64,000 nucleotides of DNA from Acanthochlamys bracteata (taxonomy: Eukaryota; Streptophyta; Magnoliopsida; Pandanales; Velloziaceae), in the NCBI GenBank assembly GCA_019914995.1, contig CM034138.1, forward strand, positions 6,826,535 to 6,890,534, written 5' to 3'. Positions 34,001-46,357 of this stretch are shown one piece after another. A model generated the notes under the pieces. That model did not search any database. It worked only from the letters and a program-made list of their open reading frames with translations, and was not told the DNA's origin. How positions within the stretch are numbered: the first letter of the stretch is position 1; each line of letters opens with the position of its first letter. The translations under genes were made by a program, and so were the position numbers.

Positions 34001-35265
34001 GCCATCAGTAAGGGGTGGTCACTTCGCCAACTTGATGTTAATAATGCATTTCTTTAAGGACACCTATCTGAAGACGTCTACATGGCTCAACCATCCGGAT
34101 TCATTGATCAAGATTTTTTCACTCATGTTTGCAAACTTCGCAAAGCTATTTATGGTCTCAAACAAGCACCACGAGCTTGGTATCACGAGCTCAAAACAGT
34201 TTTACTTGATTCTGGCTTCATCAACTCTCATGCGGACACCTCACTCTTTATTCTTAACACAGGTAGGCATCTCATTTACTTATTTATCTATGTTGATGAT
34301 CTGATCATTACAGGAGACAGCCAGAATATGGTAAAACGATTTGTGGAGCTTTTAGCCCAAAGATTCTCATTAAAAATTCTTGGACCATTGTCATTCTTCC
34401 TTGGTGTTGAGGTTATTCCACACAATCATGTCATTTTCTCTCTCAACGACGGTACATTATCGATCTCTTTGTCCGAACCAAAATGGTCGATGCCAATCCC
34501 GTCATGACTCCCTTATCCAACAATTCAACATTGACACTTCATGCTGGCACAGCTTTGTCTGATCCAACAGAATTTCGGACGGTAGTTGAGAACCTTCAAT
34601 ATCTGTCTCTCACACGATTGGATATTACATTTGCAGTGAACAAGCTCTATCAATTCATGCATCGGCCAACAATTGAGCATTGGATAGCCGTCAAACGCCT
34701 CCTTCGCTATCTATCTGGTACACTGAATTACAGATTACTCTTATATCGTGATTCACCTTTATCTTTGCATGTATTCTCGGATGCTGATTGGGCAGGTAAA
34801 AAAGATGATTCTACCTCCACTAGTGCCTATGTGGTGTACTTAGGCCGCAATCCAATCTCCTAGAGTTAAAAGAAATAACGGACAGTTGCTCGTTACTCTA
34901 CGGAATCTGAATATCGTTCTGTTGCCTCTACTGCTGCGGAACTCAGTTGGATTTGCTCTCTTCTATTTGAGTTGGTGTTCAACTTCCAACCACTCCTGTC
35001 ATATATTGTGATAATATTGATGCTACACATTTGTGCTCCAATCTAATTTTTCATTTTATGATGAAACATGTTGCCATTGACTTTTACTTCATTAGAGACA
35101 AAGTTCAAAGTGGTGCTTTGCGCGTTACTCATGTTTCATCACAAGATCAACTGGCCGGCGCACTCACCAAATCACTTCCTCGGATGCGTTTCCTTCTTCT
35201 TCTGTCCAAGATTGGAATCTCCGATCGGAGCTTCATCTTGCGGGGACATGATAAGGATATTTGAT
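31090..35265 (+). pseudogene. Degenerate copia Gag-Pol polyprotein
   Basis: Gag starts near 31170 (LKLNDTNYLSWKFQF, the usual UBN2-type start) and is broken by a stop at 31362 and frame changes to 31690. A zinc knuckle of the C-x2-C-x4-H-x4-C form is at 31939-31980, and the protease motif DSGAS is near 32125. A frame change follows at about 32310, with a stop at 32719. Integrase core text spans 32750-33070, in which the second acidic catalytic position reads Asn (TNNGGEY), with a stop at 33073. Reverse transcriptase begins near 33758, is stopped at 34055, and continues with YVDDL near 34288. RNase H-like text (SDADWAG near 34777) is followed by a stop at 34861. At least six stops and several frame shifts exclude activity. 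Confidence 0.85.
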
Positions 35266-35450
35266 TTCTTCATAGATTTGAAATGCTTAATTTAGAAAGA
35301 TTCGATTTTATTTTATTCTAAAAATATTTGATTTGGATTGATTTTATAAAAATTAGACTTTACGAATATTTAACTTTTGAAAACTCTTAGTTTATATATA
35401 TATGCTCATATCAATAAAGAAAAATAAGTCATTGAGTATAATTCTCTACA
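35249..35450 (+). repeat. Right LTR of the copia element
   Basis: Starts tgataaggatatttgatttc just after a short purine tract (gcgggga) and ends ctctaca before the gtgat duplication. Confidence 0.88.
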
Positions 35451-35455
35451 GTGAT

Positions 35456-37034
35456 TAGCGTGTGTTTTTTCAACCATATAATTCTATTAAAAAATTAATT
35501 TTAATTAACTTTTTAACTACACAAAATTAGTTCTAATTCGTTGTTTAATTCTCTCCTATCAATATCTACTTTCAAACCAATAACACACGCAAAAATGTGA
35601 ATGTTACAAAATTTTGGAACTTTTTTAGTGTATTTTTAAAATAATTTTTTTAAATAAAATAAAATTTTATTTTTAAATAAAAATATACTTTTATTAAAAA
35701 TAAAACAAATAATAAAAAGATTTTATTACATAATTTTTTAAATAAATATTATAAAAATTTGTAAAAATATATTAAAAAATATATATTGTAATAGTAAAAT
35801 ATTTTATAGAATATCAAAGACTCCTTGTGACGGACCCACTAGTTTAGGACACATTTGATTTTGTTTTTTCTATTTTATTTCAGTTTAATTTAATAAACTT
35901 GTTATAAGTTTTTATTTTTAAATAAGAATTTTTTCAAAATATTTTATAAAATTTTTTTTAAGTACTCTTCAAAACGTCAGTAGATCACTCCAACGTTTTT
36001 TTTTTTTTAATTTCATATTTTTGTAATCTATATTTTTAATATTTAAAAATTTTGTTTAAAAATTTTTTAAAATATAAAATATTTTGCACAATAAAATTTT
36101 TATGATATATTTTATTTTCTTTTTTAAAAATATGAATAATATAATAAAAAAATAAAAATATTTTCGTTCAAAATAATTCTATTCGTAATCAATTCCAAAC
36201 ACACCCTTATTCTTAAATCCTTGCCAATTAAATATTTGAGGTTTTAAGAAATCAATCTGACACGTTGCGGCTGAAGCCACAATCCTTCACCACAAAATGA
36301 CACGTGTCTTTTAAGAGAAAACCAGAGAAAAGAAAGAAAAAAGACACATGTCAGTTTTATTAAAAAGTAGTTCACAAATATTTCTTGAATGACTTTGTAA
36401 ATAAATAAAATAAAATAATTATAATAGTACATAAAAGCATTAATAACGTTTTAGAATCATCTTTATTAACTTCGATGTTTAAGAAGTGGCACTTTTTGGT
36501 GCGGTTTCAAATTATTTAAATTTATATTTTATAAATTTTATAATATTTTATAAAATTTTAATTTTAAAACTATAAAAATTTTATATTGTAATATAAAATT
36601 TTTTTTTAATATAAAATTTTTTATTTTTTAACCTATTTTTCAGCTATATTATATTATGGGCTATTATGGAAATCACACTAATTAAAAGGCGACTTCTAAG
36701 AATTTATTTTATTTTATTGTAAGACTGTTTTATTTATTTAAATAAGAAGAAATTATTATTTAATTAATGATATTTTTCAAGCTGCTGCTAGAAGAAAATA
36801 ATTTTCTAAGTGTAGTGCTCCCAGCAATAAGCTATCTTTATTTACTTTTGTTTCACGTGCAAGGCAAAGTAAAGAATAAGATGCTTCTAACGTCCGTCAC
36901 TTAACGGCTACTCCAAGTCAACATCACTTTCTCATCCCACTCTTTTTTCTTTCGACCAGGTAGGGAACCATCACCGTTACTAACGCCGTTAATTTGCAGT
37001 TTGTGTTCAATTTTGATTTTGCTAGTTTTTTTTA
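35456..37034. other. AT-rich intergenic region
   Basis: No gene recognised. Worn family 1 MITEs are at about 35620-35830 and 35990-36205 (ends caaacacaccc). The stretch 36880-37000 is less AT-rich (several aacgg/ccgtt words) but has no open frame of note. Confidence 0.4.
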
Positions 37035-37223
37035 AGGTGTGTCTATTTTGAAATAAATTTAAATTTTAGAAAGTGAGTTTAAAAATTAAATTTTTAATTT
37101 AAAAATTTTTAATAAAAAGTAAAATGTATATTAATAGTAAGTTTTAAATTAATAAATATTTGTTTATTTTATATTAAAAATAAATTAGATAAAATAAAAT
37201 TTGTGGTGTAAAAAAATACGTAC
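37035..37223. mobile_element. TTA-duplicating MITE, family 3, short copy
   Basis: Flanked by TTA at about 37032-37034 and 37224-37226, with aggtgtgtctatttt at the left and atacgtac at the right. The interior matches the longer family 3 copies with deletions. Confidence 0.55.
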
Positions 37224-37442
37224 TTAACGGAAGAAGAAGATGGTAGAAATTTCAGGAGAGACAAATATTACTATTGCTAGTAAGTAAAGTTTTTTCATGC
37301 TTATCCAGTGCTGGAAAGATGACCAAATTTGATTGGGTTTTAGATAAGATAATAACTTTTGGGTGAATGAAATTTATAAAAATCTCTTTTCACAAACACT
37401 TCTAATATAGGAGGGTCAACATGCCTAAGGAGGGGTGGCTTA

Positions 37443-37738
37443 AGACGTATTTCAAAAGTCCGTAATTTTATTTTTTTCGATCAGATTTTGAGTTCCGAAC
37501 AGTTCATATGTTTTAATTATATAAAGAACTCAGAACTCCACTTTCACATATAAAAATTTAGTTTTAACTTTTTTATTTGCACACTTTCTAATATAACTAT
37601 ATCTTTCAATTTTTAACATACTTTCAAAACCTATTGAAATACAAATACTGAACTCTATTTCTACTTTATTTTTCAAAAAACTCTACTTTTTACTTTTTAC
37701 TTTCACGAAACTCAATTACGGGCATTTAAAACACGCCT
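37443..37738. mobile_element. MITE family 2 with TTA duplication, inverted orientation
   Basis: 296 bp with TTA at 37440-37442 and 37739-37741. The left end is agacgtatttcaaaagtccg and the right end, inverted, is aggcgtgttttaaatgcccg. Compared with the 19314 copy the interior runs in the opposite direction. Confidence 0.75.
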
Positions 37739-37741
37739 TTA

Positions 37742-39639
37742 GTAAAGAAATCAGAAATGATGTTTGAGTAAAAAAGATGTAAGCTAATTAGAATAGACTC
37801 ATAATAGTCGCTAAAGTGCTCGTGTCAAAATAAAAATAGACTACCTAAATTGGTATATGATCAGCATCCTATATTGTGTTGGATGAAGTTAGGCTATGGT
37901 TTCGGTAGGCTTAAAAATTCACATTTTTTATAATTTTATATTGACTTAATACTAAAAAATTATGCATTTATATATAAAAGATATTTTACTTTTTAAATTA
38001 TTTTGGTATGATAATCTGATCTAATATATGGTATCATAATTTGATGGAATGGAGTCATCGGTTATGTTAGTGATAGAAGATTATTAGGCCTCCGATAGAA
38101 TAGATTCGGACTAGTATATGCTAGTTGGAGAAGATGTTGAGTAAAAGACGAATTAGCTGACTTGATAGGTTCTCTTAACATTCACATTTTTAATAGTTTC
38201 ATATTAGCCGAATACTAAAAAAATATACTATTTATATATAAAAATGTCAATTAGTAACTACTTCATCAGTCATTTTGAGTGTTATAAGTACAAAGGATGT
38301 GTTCTTTTCAGTCAAGAACTCGCTTTTTTTTTATTTTTAGTAACTCACTTTTAAGTATAAAATAATATTAAAAAATACAAAAATTCACTTCCAACTTACT
38401 TTTAATTATAAAAAAATATAAAATTTCAATCCATTTCTAATAATCCTAATAACATTCACATTTTTAATTTTTACTTAAAAAATTTAATTTCTAATAATGT
38501 TTTCTTTATGTTTATATTTTATTTATAAATTTATTTTTAAAAAATATTAAAGAGTTTTTAAGTTTGACCCATGTTGTTCAAACATTGTAACAACAAGCAT
38601 TTGAGTTTTTGAGATTATTAGCTAATAATAATCCCGATTATTAAGTAAAGAAGAAATTTAATCAAATCAAAATCATATCAAAAGTCTAATAACTGAATTA
38701 GGCCTTGTCGGTGGAAGTTAGGTAAAGAAAGAAATTTCTTAAGTTTGGTTGATTTGAATTAGTTGGCACTTTTTTTGGGCAAAAGAAAGATGGCAATTAG
38801 TTAGTTTACCAATCTTTAACTTTTAAACAAAACACTTTTAAATCTTATTTTGTAATGACTTACGTAAGTGATTTATGAATTTTTTTAATTTATTTTGTTT
38901 TCTTTCTTTCTCAAATAAGTTTATACAAAATAAGTAAGAAAAATATTATTGTGATGAACAGAAAATCTAATTCTACTGAATTAGTAAATATCTGAAAAAG
39001 CTTATCATTTATTCAATCTAATTTTTAATTTTATATTTTTTAATTAAATTTTTAGAATATTTTATAGAATTTATTTTTAAAGTTAAATATAAAATTTTTT
39101 CATATTATTAGATTTTATTACTAATTATTTTTGTTATTTATAAATAAAAATACTTTATTTAGAAAAAATTATTTTCACTAAGCACTCGAACATCTTTTTA
39201 GATCTACTCAGAGATTTTTTCTTTATGTTATTAGATTGGTTATTAAAACTCTAATTTATTTTACGTTTTTTAATATATATTTTATAAGTATATAAAATTT
39301 ATTTAAATATTTAAAAAGTATAAAAATTTTGTACGCAGTAAAATTTTTTGATTACATATTTTTATTATTTTTTTAAAGTTAAAAAATATAGCTCATATTT
39401 TTAAAAAAATAAAAATATTTTTTATTTCAAAAAATTCTATTTTAAAAATATTTTCAAATATCACTAGATCTACGGATCTTTTTCATGTTATTAGGTTGGT
39501 TTATTAAGCCCCTAGTTTAACATTACATGTTTTCAAAACCATCTTTTTTATAAAGTTAAAAAAAAATCATAATATAAGCCTAAAAGAAAACTCCATTACA
39601 CTAATGACCCACAAATTAAATTAATTCTTCTAATCTTTC
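37742..39639. other. AT-rich intergenic region with LTR-like direct repeats
   Basis: Direct repeats of about 75-80 bp at 37911-37990 and 38173-38250 are described separately. A family 4 relative starts near 38297 and a worn family 1 MITE covers about 39236-39462. No gene was recognised. Confidence 0.4.
37911..38250. repeat. Pair of about 80-bp direct repeats, possible small LTR relic
   Basis: The text from 'attcacattttt' through 'aatactaaaaaa' to 'tttatatataaaa' occurs at 37917-37980 and again at 38180-38245. Between them a tggtatcataat near 38030 resembles a worn primer-binding site. This would fit a miniature LTR element, but the repeat ends are not sharp. Confidence 0.4.
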
Positions 39640-40019
39640 CAAAATAGACACATCCCATAAACGTACTCACCATTCCGACCTGTCCTGCTCCGATATGTTC
39701 CGACAAGAACTTGCTCTCTACTCTGTTCTAACGTGTTTATTACCAGTCATGCCATTGCCACCATCGGACTGTTTTCGGAACAAGAGCCGCGATCAACAAC
39801 TTCCAATATCATCTGTGTGGCCCGCTCGGTCCAAACCGACAGTAGCCGTTAGTCGTTAGCTACGGAATCCGGCTTAGCTTCGTCGTTTAGTTTAACGTCT
39901 AATAACGACGTTAACATCTCCGTTATACTTCAGGGGCTCTATATATCGAGCTTTCCCCACATGCTATATTCTCTGTTTTTATTTGTTTTGCTCTGCTAGA
40001 GAGAGAGAGAGAGGAGAAG
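39640..40019 (+). promoter_or_regulatory. Promoter and leader of the ARM-repeat gene
   Basis: GC-richer than the surroundings. A TATATAT box is at 39940-39946, 74-80 bp before the start codon, and a (ga)n-rich leader is at about 39998-40019. Upstream there are repeated CGTTA/AACGG words. On the minus strand gactaacggctac (about 39840) matches the plant mitosis-specific activator (MSA) consensus at 10 of 11 positions. Confidence 0.5.
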
Positions 40020-43000
40020 ATGGAGAGCTCGCCGGAGAGCGCCCGATGCGTGGAAGATTGCGGCGAAGGAAGGTCTGCATCGGCGGTGAGGGAGTTAGTA
40101 GAGAGGGTTAGCTCGGGTGTGTTAGAGCGAAGAATCGAAGCGGCGAAGGAGATCCGGCGGCTGACCAAGACCTCCGCTCGACATCGCCGGATGCATTCTT
40201 CTGCGATCGAGCCGCTTGTTTCTATGCTTCGTTATGGCGAAGGTGGAAGCGTTGGTGGTGTTGAGTCGGCAATCCTTGCGCTCCTTAACCTCGCTGTGAA
40301 AGATGACAGGTTTGTTTCTTTAAATTCCTAAATAGCTGCTCTTATTTTCTAGAGGCGATTTTGTGAAATTATTTTTGTTACCGGGATTGGTATGAGTTTG
40401 GTCTCGAATCTTTGATTGATTCATTTGGTTTGCTGTTGGTTAGGAATGGTATTCAATTGGAATTGAATGGTGTAGATCATCAGTTCTTTAGCATGTGACT
40501 TTATGGATTTATTTTTTTAAGTGGGATTGATGGACTGTCTTTATACAGTTTGGTTTATGATTCTTTCTATCAACAGATTTAGTCTCCTAGAGGGTTCTCA
40601 AATAAGACATCCTGTTGTTGTATCAGATGTCAACCAACCAATAATCTAGACTTCAGGTAGGATGAATCTGTTGTATTCGCTAAGTTCTTATAGTTGATAG
40701 ATTTCATCTAAATACAAATTTTAATCAGTTGTCAATTCGTTCTGGAGTTTGTTTCTAAGCATTACAGGGTTGGAGATTTGTATAGATATTGTTTTCTGTT
40801 ATTGATTCAGGTTGATATACTATGTATTGCGAGTTTGCTATTGATATAGTTTCTAGGATAATATCATATGCTGCTGTTATGGAACCTTTGTCTTAGGGTG
40901 TATCTTGATTTGTTTTGCATTGGGTTCGCGGCGTAAAGGTTAGCTATATTTAATTGTGAGCTTTATAAGCAATCATTTTCAACCATTCTTTTGGTTCTTC
41001 TGTTTCCTTTGTAATGTGCATACTAATGAGTAGTGCTTCATTCTATATGCCGGTAGTCTTAGATACCTTAGACATAATTGAATGAGTTTGTAAGGCGTGG
41101 TATTGACTTGGTATGTGATTCGTTGACGTTACACTTCAATGCCATTCTACTGCTTAAATTACTAAGTCGTTGCAATAGCTTAAACATATAATATTCATGT
41201 AGTGCTAGAAATCTTAAGAATTCAGTTGTTGTCCTCTCTATTCCCAAATCTCGAGAAGGCCTACTCCAACAGATATAGTACCAGTGAATCTTCATGCATA
41301 TAAAAACGTTAACCCCGGGGCATTTATTACAAATGAATGCCTTATTCATATTCTAATGAGTGATTGCCTCTCAGGAAATCTGTTACTTGGCAACATATTA
41401 TTTAATTTAATTTGTGGTCATTCGGCAACTTGCAAGTGCTTATGTTTCAAGAAAGTCTTTGTTTACTACATTCCACTCCAATGGCTTAACTGCAACTTGA
41501 TAAATCATTGTATTGGAAGATGGTGGCATAAGAGCCACAGTTAAGTGGCATGCAAATGGTTTCATGTGTCAGTTTCATTGCCAATCCACAGATTACTTGA
41601 ATGAGAGTTTTCCATCTTGATCTTCCACCGAGCCTCTTTTGATCCTGCTATGTTTTATCTTTTAGTGGGTTTACTACTTTGCCTACCCGTCGATTTAGAA
41701 ACATTTCTGTGGCATCGTCATTACTGGTGCTAATCTTGGATGGAAGAAGAGAAGTGCGGTTGTAAATTGTGAATTATGGAAATAAAGGAGTTGAGGAAGT
41801 GGAGACTAGACAGCTCCTAAGGAACTACCTTCTCTGGTTAATTAATAATTACATTTTATTAATCAAAGTATATAATGCGTACCCATAAGAGCAAGCTCTG
41901 TTATCCATTTGCTGTCCATATTAACTGAGATTCATAAGTATGTCACACATGAAGTTTTGAAATTTGTGTCGTCTGCTACTGTCTCTACCTCTGGTTGTGT
42001 TTTATTTGTTACTATATGGGAATGTAGAAAGTTTAAAGTTGCGTAACAAAATTCACTTGAAAAAGAACCGTGCTTAAATCTGAAAGTTGACAAGTTTGAT
42101 CTTGGTTGATCTCCACATCTTTCATTTTAATCAGACTCGAAAGCAGGATGCTTACAGGAATTTGGTTAAAAATTGGATATATGTTGGTTTAAGAAAGCGC
42201 AAAGGACGAAGTAGGCATCTATGCTGACATGAGCATAAGAAATTATATAACTTTGGAAGGAAATGATTCCCCATAAATGTAGCTACTAGATTGGGTTCAA
42301 TAGGGTAGTGTGTGCTTTACCTTTGAAAATATATGAGGAGATTATCCATCTACATGCATGATGCTTATGAGCAATTTTTAGTAGCTACTCATATCATCTA
42401 CCTCTTTCACTTCAATAATGTTACTAACCTTTAGGTATTGCATTTTGATAACCAAAATGATTTGTGAAGGATACCTCCAGAATCACCACATTTTAAGCAT
42501 TTGCTAACAGTTTCAAATATTTTTTGAAGAATAAGCAAGATATTAAATCTGCTAATTTATTGAGTCTGTTTGAACTTCCAAAGTGTTTGTGAGCATTCTG
42601 CTATGTGCAACATTTGTGCCCTAATTAATTATAAGATTTGCCAACTTGCCAAATTCTCTGGACTTGGGTGGAAAGAAATAGTCTTCAGCTATCCATCCAT
42701 TTTTTCTGTTGAGTTTGATATTAAGCATATATTCTCCTTACCGAATTTGGAATTTTTTTCTTAGCTTTGTTGGAAGCACATATCATGTTAAGACATCAAA
42801 ATTTGGGCTGTCCTTCCTGTGAGGACTGCTTAGGGAGAAGAGCCGTATAGGACGGTTAACCATAACCAGCTGGTTAGTGTCACTCTGCCTAGGATAAAAG
42901 GAGCTTGTTGATGCAATTGTTGAAAAAACAAAGAAATAAAAGCAGCAACTTGGAGAAGTATTTCCTTTCTCTTTTCCTCTTTATGATGCTTTATGCTTTT

Positions 43001-44002
43001 GCTTGTTTGTTGTCTGTTTTGATAGACATTCATTGTTTAGCTGTATAGCTTTAGTTAAATGTTTAAATGACTTTGCGGAAGGAAACAAGTGCCTGTGATT
43101 AGTACCTTATTCTGTAAACCGGTTTGGGTGATACTTTCATTATTGTCAGGAACAAGATCAGGATTGTTGAAGCTGGTGCACTTGAGCCACTCCTCTCTTT
43201 CTTGCAGTCTTCAGACTCAACTTTGCAGGAGTATGCCACAGCTGCTATTCTCACTCTCACTGCTTCATCCAACAACAAACCGATCATCAGTGCAGCAGGT
43301 GTGATCCCTCTCGTCGTCAATGTACTTAAAGATGGGAATTCACAAGCAAAGACGGATGCAATCATGGCTCTCTACAACCTTTCAACTATCCCCGATAACC
43401 TCAGAGCTATCATATCTTGTCATCCAATTCCTCCTCTTGTTAACATGCTTAGGAGTTCCAAGAAGTCTTCCAGAACTGCGGACAAATGCTGTGCACTTCT
43501 AGGATCGTTGGTAGCCTTTGATGATGGGAGAACTGCTCTGACAGCTGAAGAGGGTGCAGTGCTTGCTGTGGTTGAGGTACTTGAGGAAGGTTCTCTCCCC
43601 AGCAAAGAGCATGCAGTGAGCACCCTTCTAACAATGTGTGAGAGCGATAGATGTAAATATAGAGAAGTTATCCTCAACGAAGGTGTCATTCCTGGTCTTC
43701 TTGAGCTCACTGTGCACGGAACACCAAAGTCTCAGTCCAAAGCACGTAAGCTTCTGCAGCTGCTGAGAAACTCTCCTTACCCTAGGCCAGAGCTGCAGCC
43801 GGACACCCTTGGAAACATTGTTAGCAACATTGTCTCTCGGATAGATGGTGACGAGCGTGCGGAGAAGGCAAGGAAAATGCTGTCGGAGATGGTGCAAGTT
43901 AGCATGGAGCAGAGCCTTAGGCATTTGCAGCAAAGGGCACTGGTTTGCACTCCTGCGGAACTTCCTGTCAGTACTCGTCCGTCAGAAGTTCCTTCAAAAT
44001 AA
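40020..44002 (+). CDS. ARM-repeat protein, PUB4-like but without U-box
   Basis: Two coding exons, 40020-40309 and 43150-44002, with donor GACAG|GTTTG and acceptor tgtcag|G. The split Arg codon fits, giving 380 residues. The N-terminus is a GC-rich, acidic leader, then EAAKEIRRLTK starts the first repeat. Armadillo units follow through most of the protein, for example AIEPLVSMLR, GALEPLLSFLQSSDSTLQEY, GVIPLVVNVL, PIPPLVNML, GAVLAVVEVL and GVIPGLLELT, each followed by a helical 'A..AL..L' segment. The C-terminus (about 60 residues) is a charged helix and then a Pro/Ser tail. The family is usually annotated 'U-box domain-containing protein 4-like', but there is no U-box here. ARM repeats bind partner proteins, so a scaffold role is expected; specific function is not shown. 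The intron is 2840 bp, unusually long for this window. Confidence 0.88.
40310..43149 (+). other. 2.84-kb intron of the ARM-repeat gene
   Basis: Bounded by GT and AG in a phase-correct position. It has ordinary intron composition (T-rich sense strand), and I see no nested gene, LTR or complete MITE in it. The open frames at 41068-41349, 41284-41544 and 42570-42764 have no family resemblance. Confidence 0.75.
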
Positions 44003-45019
44003 CAACAGGTCAGGAAACAAAATTTAGTTTCTCCTTCTTTTTCATTTTTTCTTATGCAGTCCGGGGGATAGCAAAAGTTTTCTATAACGAGAAATAAGTA
44101 TATGCCAGTCCAGGCCACTATGGTAACATGTGACTGGTGAAACTTTTGATAATTTTATCAGTGTTGAATTTGGTTATGGTGTTGCATAGTTCCATACATA
44201 TACAATTATAACTAGTTGTACCATCGTGTGTGATACTTACTTTCATTGTATATATTTTTCCTCTATTACTCTTGAAACCATCAAGTAAAATTACTATTCG
44301 TGTAGCCGCATTTCTTTTATTTCTTCCACATTTCAGCTTTTTGTTGCAGTTTGTGTATAGTTGTTTCTGTCGGTGATACTTGAACGAGAGAAGAGTTAAA
44401 AGTCTTTGCCTTTCTGCTTCACTTGGCAAGGAAATGGTTAGCTCTCCTATGAGTGATACAATTATAATATATAAAATATGTGGTCGCTATTCATGAGTTT
44501 TAGGTGATATTTTTCATTGCTTATAAAATTTTTGTTAATTTTAATTTTAATTTCATATTTTTAATAAAATTTTTAGAATATTTTTAAAATTTTAATTTAA
44601 AAAATCCAGAAAAATTTAACGTTATAAATATTTCGTTATATTTATTTTTAATTTTTTTAAATATAAAAAATAATATTTGTGATTTAAAATTTTTTAAAAT
44701 ATTTTTTGGTCTAGAAATGTTTTTTTTGAAAAAAGTATTTTCAACCATTTTCTGTAGATCACGTAATTGCTTCACACCAATGAAAACTGGTTTTGACAAA
44801 GTCAAGTTGTACCTAATTCATGGTTCTGGGTTTGTGTAACTTGTATGCTATTAGATCCATTATCGTTAATAATCTTTTTACTGCAAAATCAATACAATTC
44901 ATTTGCACTGAAATTGCAAAAGTAGAATTCTAAGTTGTAATTAAAATATGTGAAATAATCTAAAACTTAAAATCTGAAAAAATATTTGGAGTTCTATAAA
45001 CATAAAACACGCATTTAGC
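44003..45019. other. 3' end of the ARM-repeat gene and spacer
   Basis: The 3'UTR should extend into about 44003-44300; no single poly(A) signal stands out. A worn family 1 MITE covers about 44520-44750. No gene is seen. Confidence 0.4.
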
Positions 45020-45028
45020 AACCATGAT

Positions 45029-45486
45029 AAGAGGTGCAAAAATGGGCGGGCCGGGCTGGCCATGCCTGCCTAGGCCGAGTTAATAGATCGGGCCGGACTG
45101 GTCTGAGTGAAGCATTCGAGCCAGACCATTCCGGCCCGATTTTATTTTTCACGATCCGGCTCGGTTTATTTACTTGATTATTATTATTATTTATAAAAAA
45201 TAGAATTTAAAAATTATTTTTAAGATAAAAATAAAAAATAAATATTTTTATCATTAAAATTTAATTTTTAATAATATAAAAATATTTTAAATAGAAATTT
45301 GATCTGGTCAACGGTCAATATTGACCGATTAATATGAACAGTACCTAGACGGGCGGGCTGTCCGACAGTTCAATATAATCGGTCCGTTCTGTCGGTAAAT
45401 CGGGCCAGATCGGCTCGGTCGTGTCACTGTTTACCGAGTCGGACGGGCCAATGACCGAGCCGCGGACGACCCATTTTTACACCTCT
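45029..45486. mobile_element. Mutator-like non-autonomous element, family A, second copy
   Basis: 458 bp flanked by the 9-bp duplication aaccatgat (45020-45028 and 45487-45495). The ends aagaggtgcaaaaatgggc and, inverted, agaggtgtaaaaatgggtc match each other and those of the 20163 copy. Subterminal GGGCC/CCGGC-rich blocks surround an AT-rich centre. Confidence 0.85.
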
Positions 45487-45498
45487 AACCATGATACT

Positions 45499-46357
45499 AG
45501 GGGTAGCAATATAAGACTCGATTCGAAAATTCAATCCGAAAACCGATCTGTTTAATTAGAGTTAAGGTTAAAAAATTTGACCCGTATAAATATATGGGTT
45601 GGATTAGAATTGAACGAATTTGATCCGATTATTAAATAGGTCGACCCGGGTTAAACCGAAATTGATCTACCAATTCGAAATGTCACCTTTTGAAGAAACA
45701 ATTCTTGATTTTTTCTTACCGTATAATAAAATATTGGCAATAAAAATAATCGATAATAGTTATTTACAAGCTATTAGATTGTATTGTATTTATATTTAAT
45801 TCTTTATTTTTATACCTTAGTCAAATATATTAAGGTGAAAATTATAATATTATCAAAAGTATTACTATATAGGTATTTTTAATGACGAATTTAGATTTCG
45901 TATAAAAATTTTTATGAAAATTTTGTTAGATAGATATATTTATCAAAATTTTTATCGAAATTATTAATATGTATTTATAATCATAATTTCAGCTGTTATC
46001 ATATATTTTCAGAAAATAAAAATAATAATTTTTTTTGGATATTTTAAAAATCGATGAAGATATTAAGGAATGCATATTTTGTCGAACATAATTGTATCTC
46101 GTTAGTAAAAATATCGTGCACTTTCATTCGAACTGATCTTATAATTTTACTGAAGTTTAAAAATATAAATTAATAATTAATAATTTTAATTAATGAATAG
46201 GTCGATCCGAATTTGATCCGGTTATTAGTCGGTTGGATTAGGATTGACAATTTTAACCCATATAAATTTATAAATTGAATTAGGATTGAACGAATTTAAC
46301 TCGATTATTAAATAGGTCTATTCAAAACTGACCCACCAATCTATATTGCCACCCCTA
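45499..46357. mobile_element. Mutator-like non-autonomous element, family B
   Basis: 859 bp flanked by the 9-bp duplication catgatact (45490-45498 and 46358-46366). The ends are aggggtagcaatataaga and, inverted, taggggtggcaatataga. Repeated 'gattgaacgaatttgatccg' and 'ggttggattagaattg' words occur near both ends. The interior is AT-rich and non-coding. Its left target duplication overlaps the right target duplication of the neighbouring family A element. Confidence 0.85.

Larger units (their letters stand above)
30809..35450 (+). mobile_element. Ty1/copia LTR retrotransposon, complete in outline, inactive
   Basis: A 4.6-kb element with LTRs of 215 bp (30809-31023) and 202 bp (35249-35450), flanked by the 5-bp duplication gtgat (30804-30808 and 35451-35455). 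A primer-binding site lies directly after the left LTR. Internal domains follow copia order: Gag, zinc knuckle, protease, integrase, reverse transcriptase, RNase H. The short LTRs and total length fit a small copia lineage such as Ale/Retrofit, but this is not proven. The LTRs differ by several substitutions and small indels and the frame is broken many times, so the insertion is old. Confidence 0.9.

Noticed and set aside
39961-39999. Upstream ATG frame (12 codons plus stop) before the ARM-gene start
   Set aside because: Given the TATA box at 39940, transcription probably begins near 39970, downstream of this ATG.
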